In this document: piece by piece, positions 20,702 to 20,872 of the stretch
Layout of the letters: each line of letters starts with the position of its first letter
Numbering within the stretch: the stretch's first letter is position 1
DNA from: Pararhodospirillum photometricum DSM 122
GTDB lineage: Bacteria > Pseudomonadota > Alphaproteobacteria > Rhodospirillales > Rhodospirillaceae
Length of the DNA: 20,872 bases
Direction: 5' to 3'
NCBI RefSeq assembly: GCF_000284415.1
Contig: NC_017059.1
Location: 1,557,213-1,578,084 of the forward strand
Notes under the pieces: model-generated
Told to the model about the DNA's origin: nothing
The model's input: the letters and a program-made list of their open reading frames with translations, nothing else
Databases searched by the model: none
Position numbers and translations under genes: made by a program

Positions 20702-20872
20702 TACAATACGCCCGTGGATCACCCTATGCCGAGACCGCCGCCGGTCCTCCTAGGGGGGCGATCTGGCCCGGGAGCGGCGGCGTCTCCCGGGCCGCCCTGT
20801 CCTCAACCCGACCTACGCCACAGCAGCGTCCCGTGGCGCACTATGCCCGCATGGTTACGAGTGGTGAGAGCA
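20702..20872 (+). ncRNA. Possible structured RNA gene at the right edge (6S-like?)
   Basis: No reading frame of useful length is present. TACAAT (20702-20707) is a good -10 box with a weak -35. Downstream are a strong hairpin with GGCCCGGGAG and CTCCCGGGCC arms (about 20767-20796) and a second with CGCCAC and GTGGCG arms (about 20815-20838). TCACC (20719-20723) can pair with GGTGA near 20865. The order of GGGCC, CCTGTCCTCAACCCGA, GTGGCGC and GGTGAG elements vaguely resembles enterobacterial 6S RNA. The identity is uncertain and the 3' end lies outside the window. A protein gene starting beyond the edge is also possible. Confidence 0.25.

Overview
The window looks like a chromosome segment of a high-GC alphaproteobacterium of the Rhodospirillum type (order Rhodospirillales, possibly Pararhodospirillum). 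This is inferred from codon use, from the housekeeping block (AlaC-type aminotransferase, hom, glpX, recJ) and from short GGGGAGGC-n-GCCTCCCC palindromes scattered between genes. No rRNA, tRNA or integrase gene was seen.

Region 1 (1 to about 3.7 kb) is an accessory island that resembles a prophage remnant. It holds a partial helix-turn-helix gene, a small conserved hypothetical gene, a divergent cro/cI-like switch with two palindromic operators, an AT-rich gene for a secreted protein and a membrane-anchored Mrr-type nuclease. It ends in a coiled-coil (DUF1640-like) gene that runs without a clean boundary into a headless OmpA-domain fragment at 3.67-4.01 kb.

Region 2 (4.1-10.0 kb) is the plus-strand core block: aminotransferase, homoserine dehydrogenase, GlpX-type fructose bisphosphatase and RecJ. 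GlpX lacks two of the five acidic metal ligands of the E. coli enzyme. The RecJ reading frame is cut at its 5' end by a run of nine C.

Region 3 (10.0-20.7 kb) is a complete type I-E CRISPR-Cas locus in an unusual layout. The Cascade genes cse1-cse2-cas7-cas5-cas6e are on the minus strand and cas3 is divergent on the plus strand. A 3-repeat array points back towards cas3. Then come cas1-cas2 on the minus strand and a 7-repeat array pointing right. The two arrays share a 28-bp repeat and a 49-bp leader and face away from each other around cas1-cas2. The second leader also carries a decayed copy of the cas2 3' end, so it was probably duplicated from cas2. Cas6e, the crRNA-processing enzyme, carries a one-base frameshift in a run of six A (T on the coding strand). 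Cas5 carries an in-frame 48-bp tandem duplication, and a dispersed palindrome sits inside the Cascade operon.

The last 200 bp hold a strongly structured, non-coding stretch behind a TACAAT box, possibly a 6S-like RNA cut by the window edge. As written, interference would need Cas6e made by slippage or a sequence correction. Two homopolymer frameshifts within 2.5 kb make sequencing error a serious alternative.
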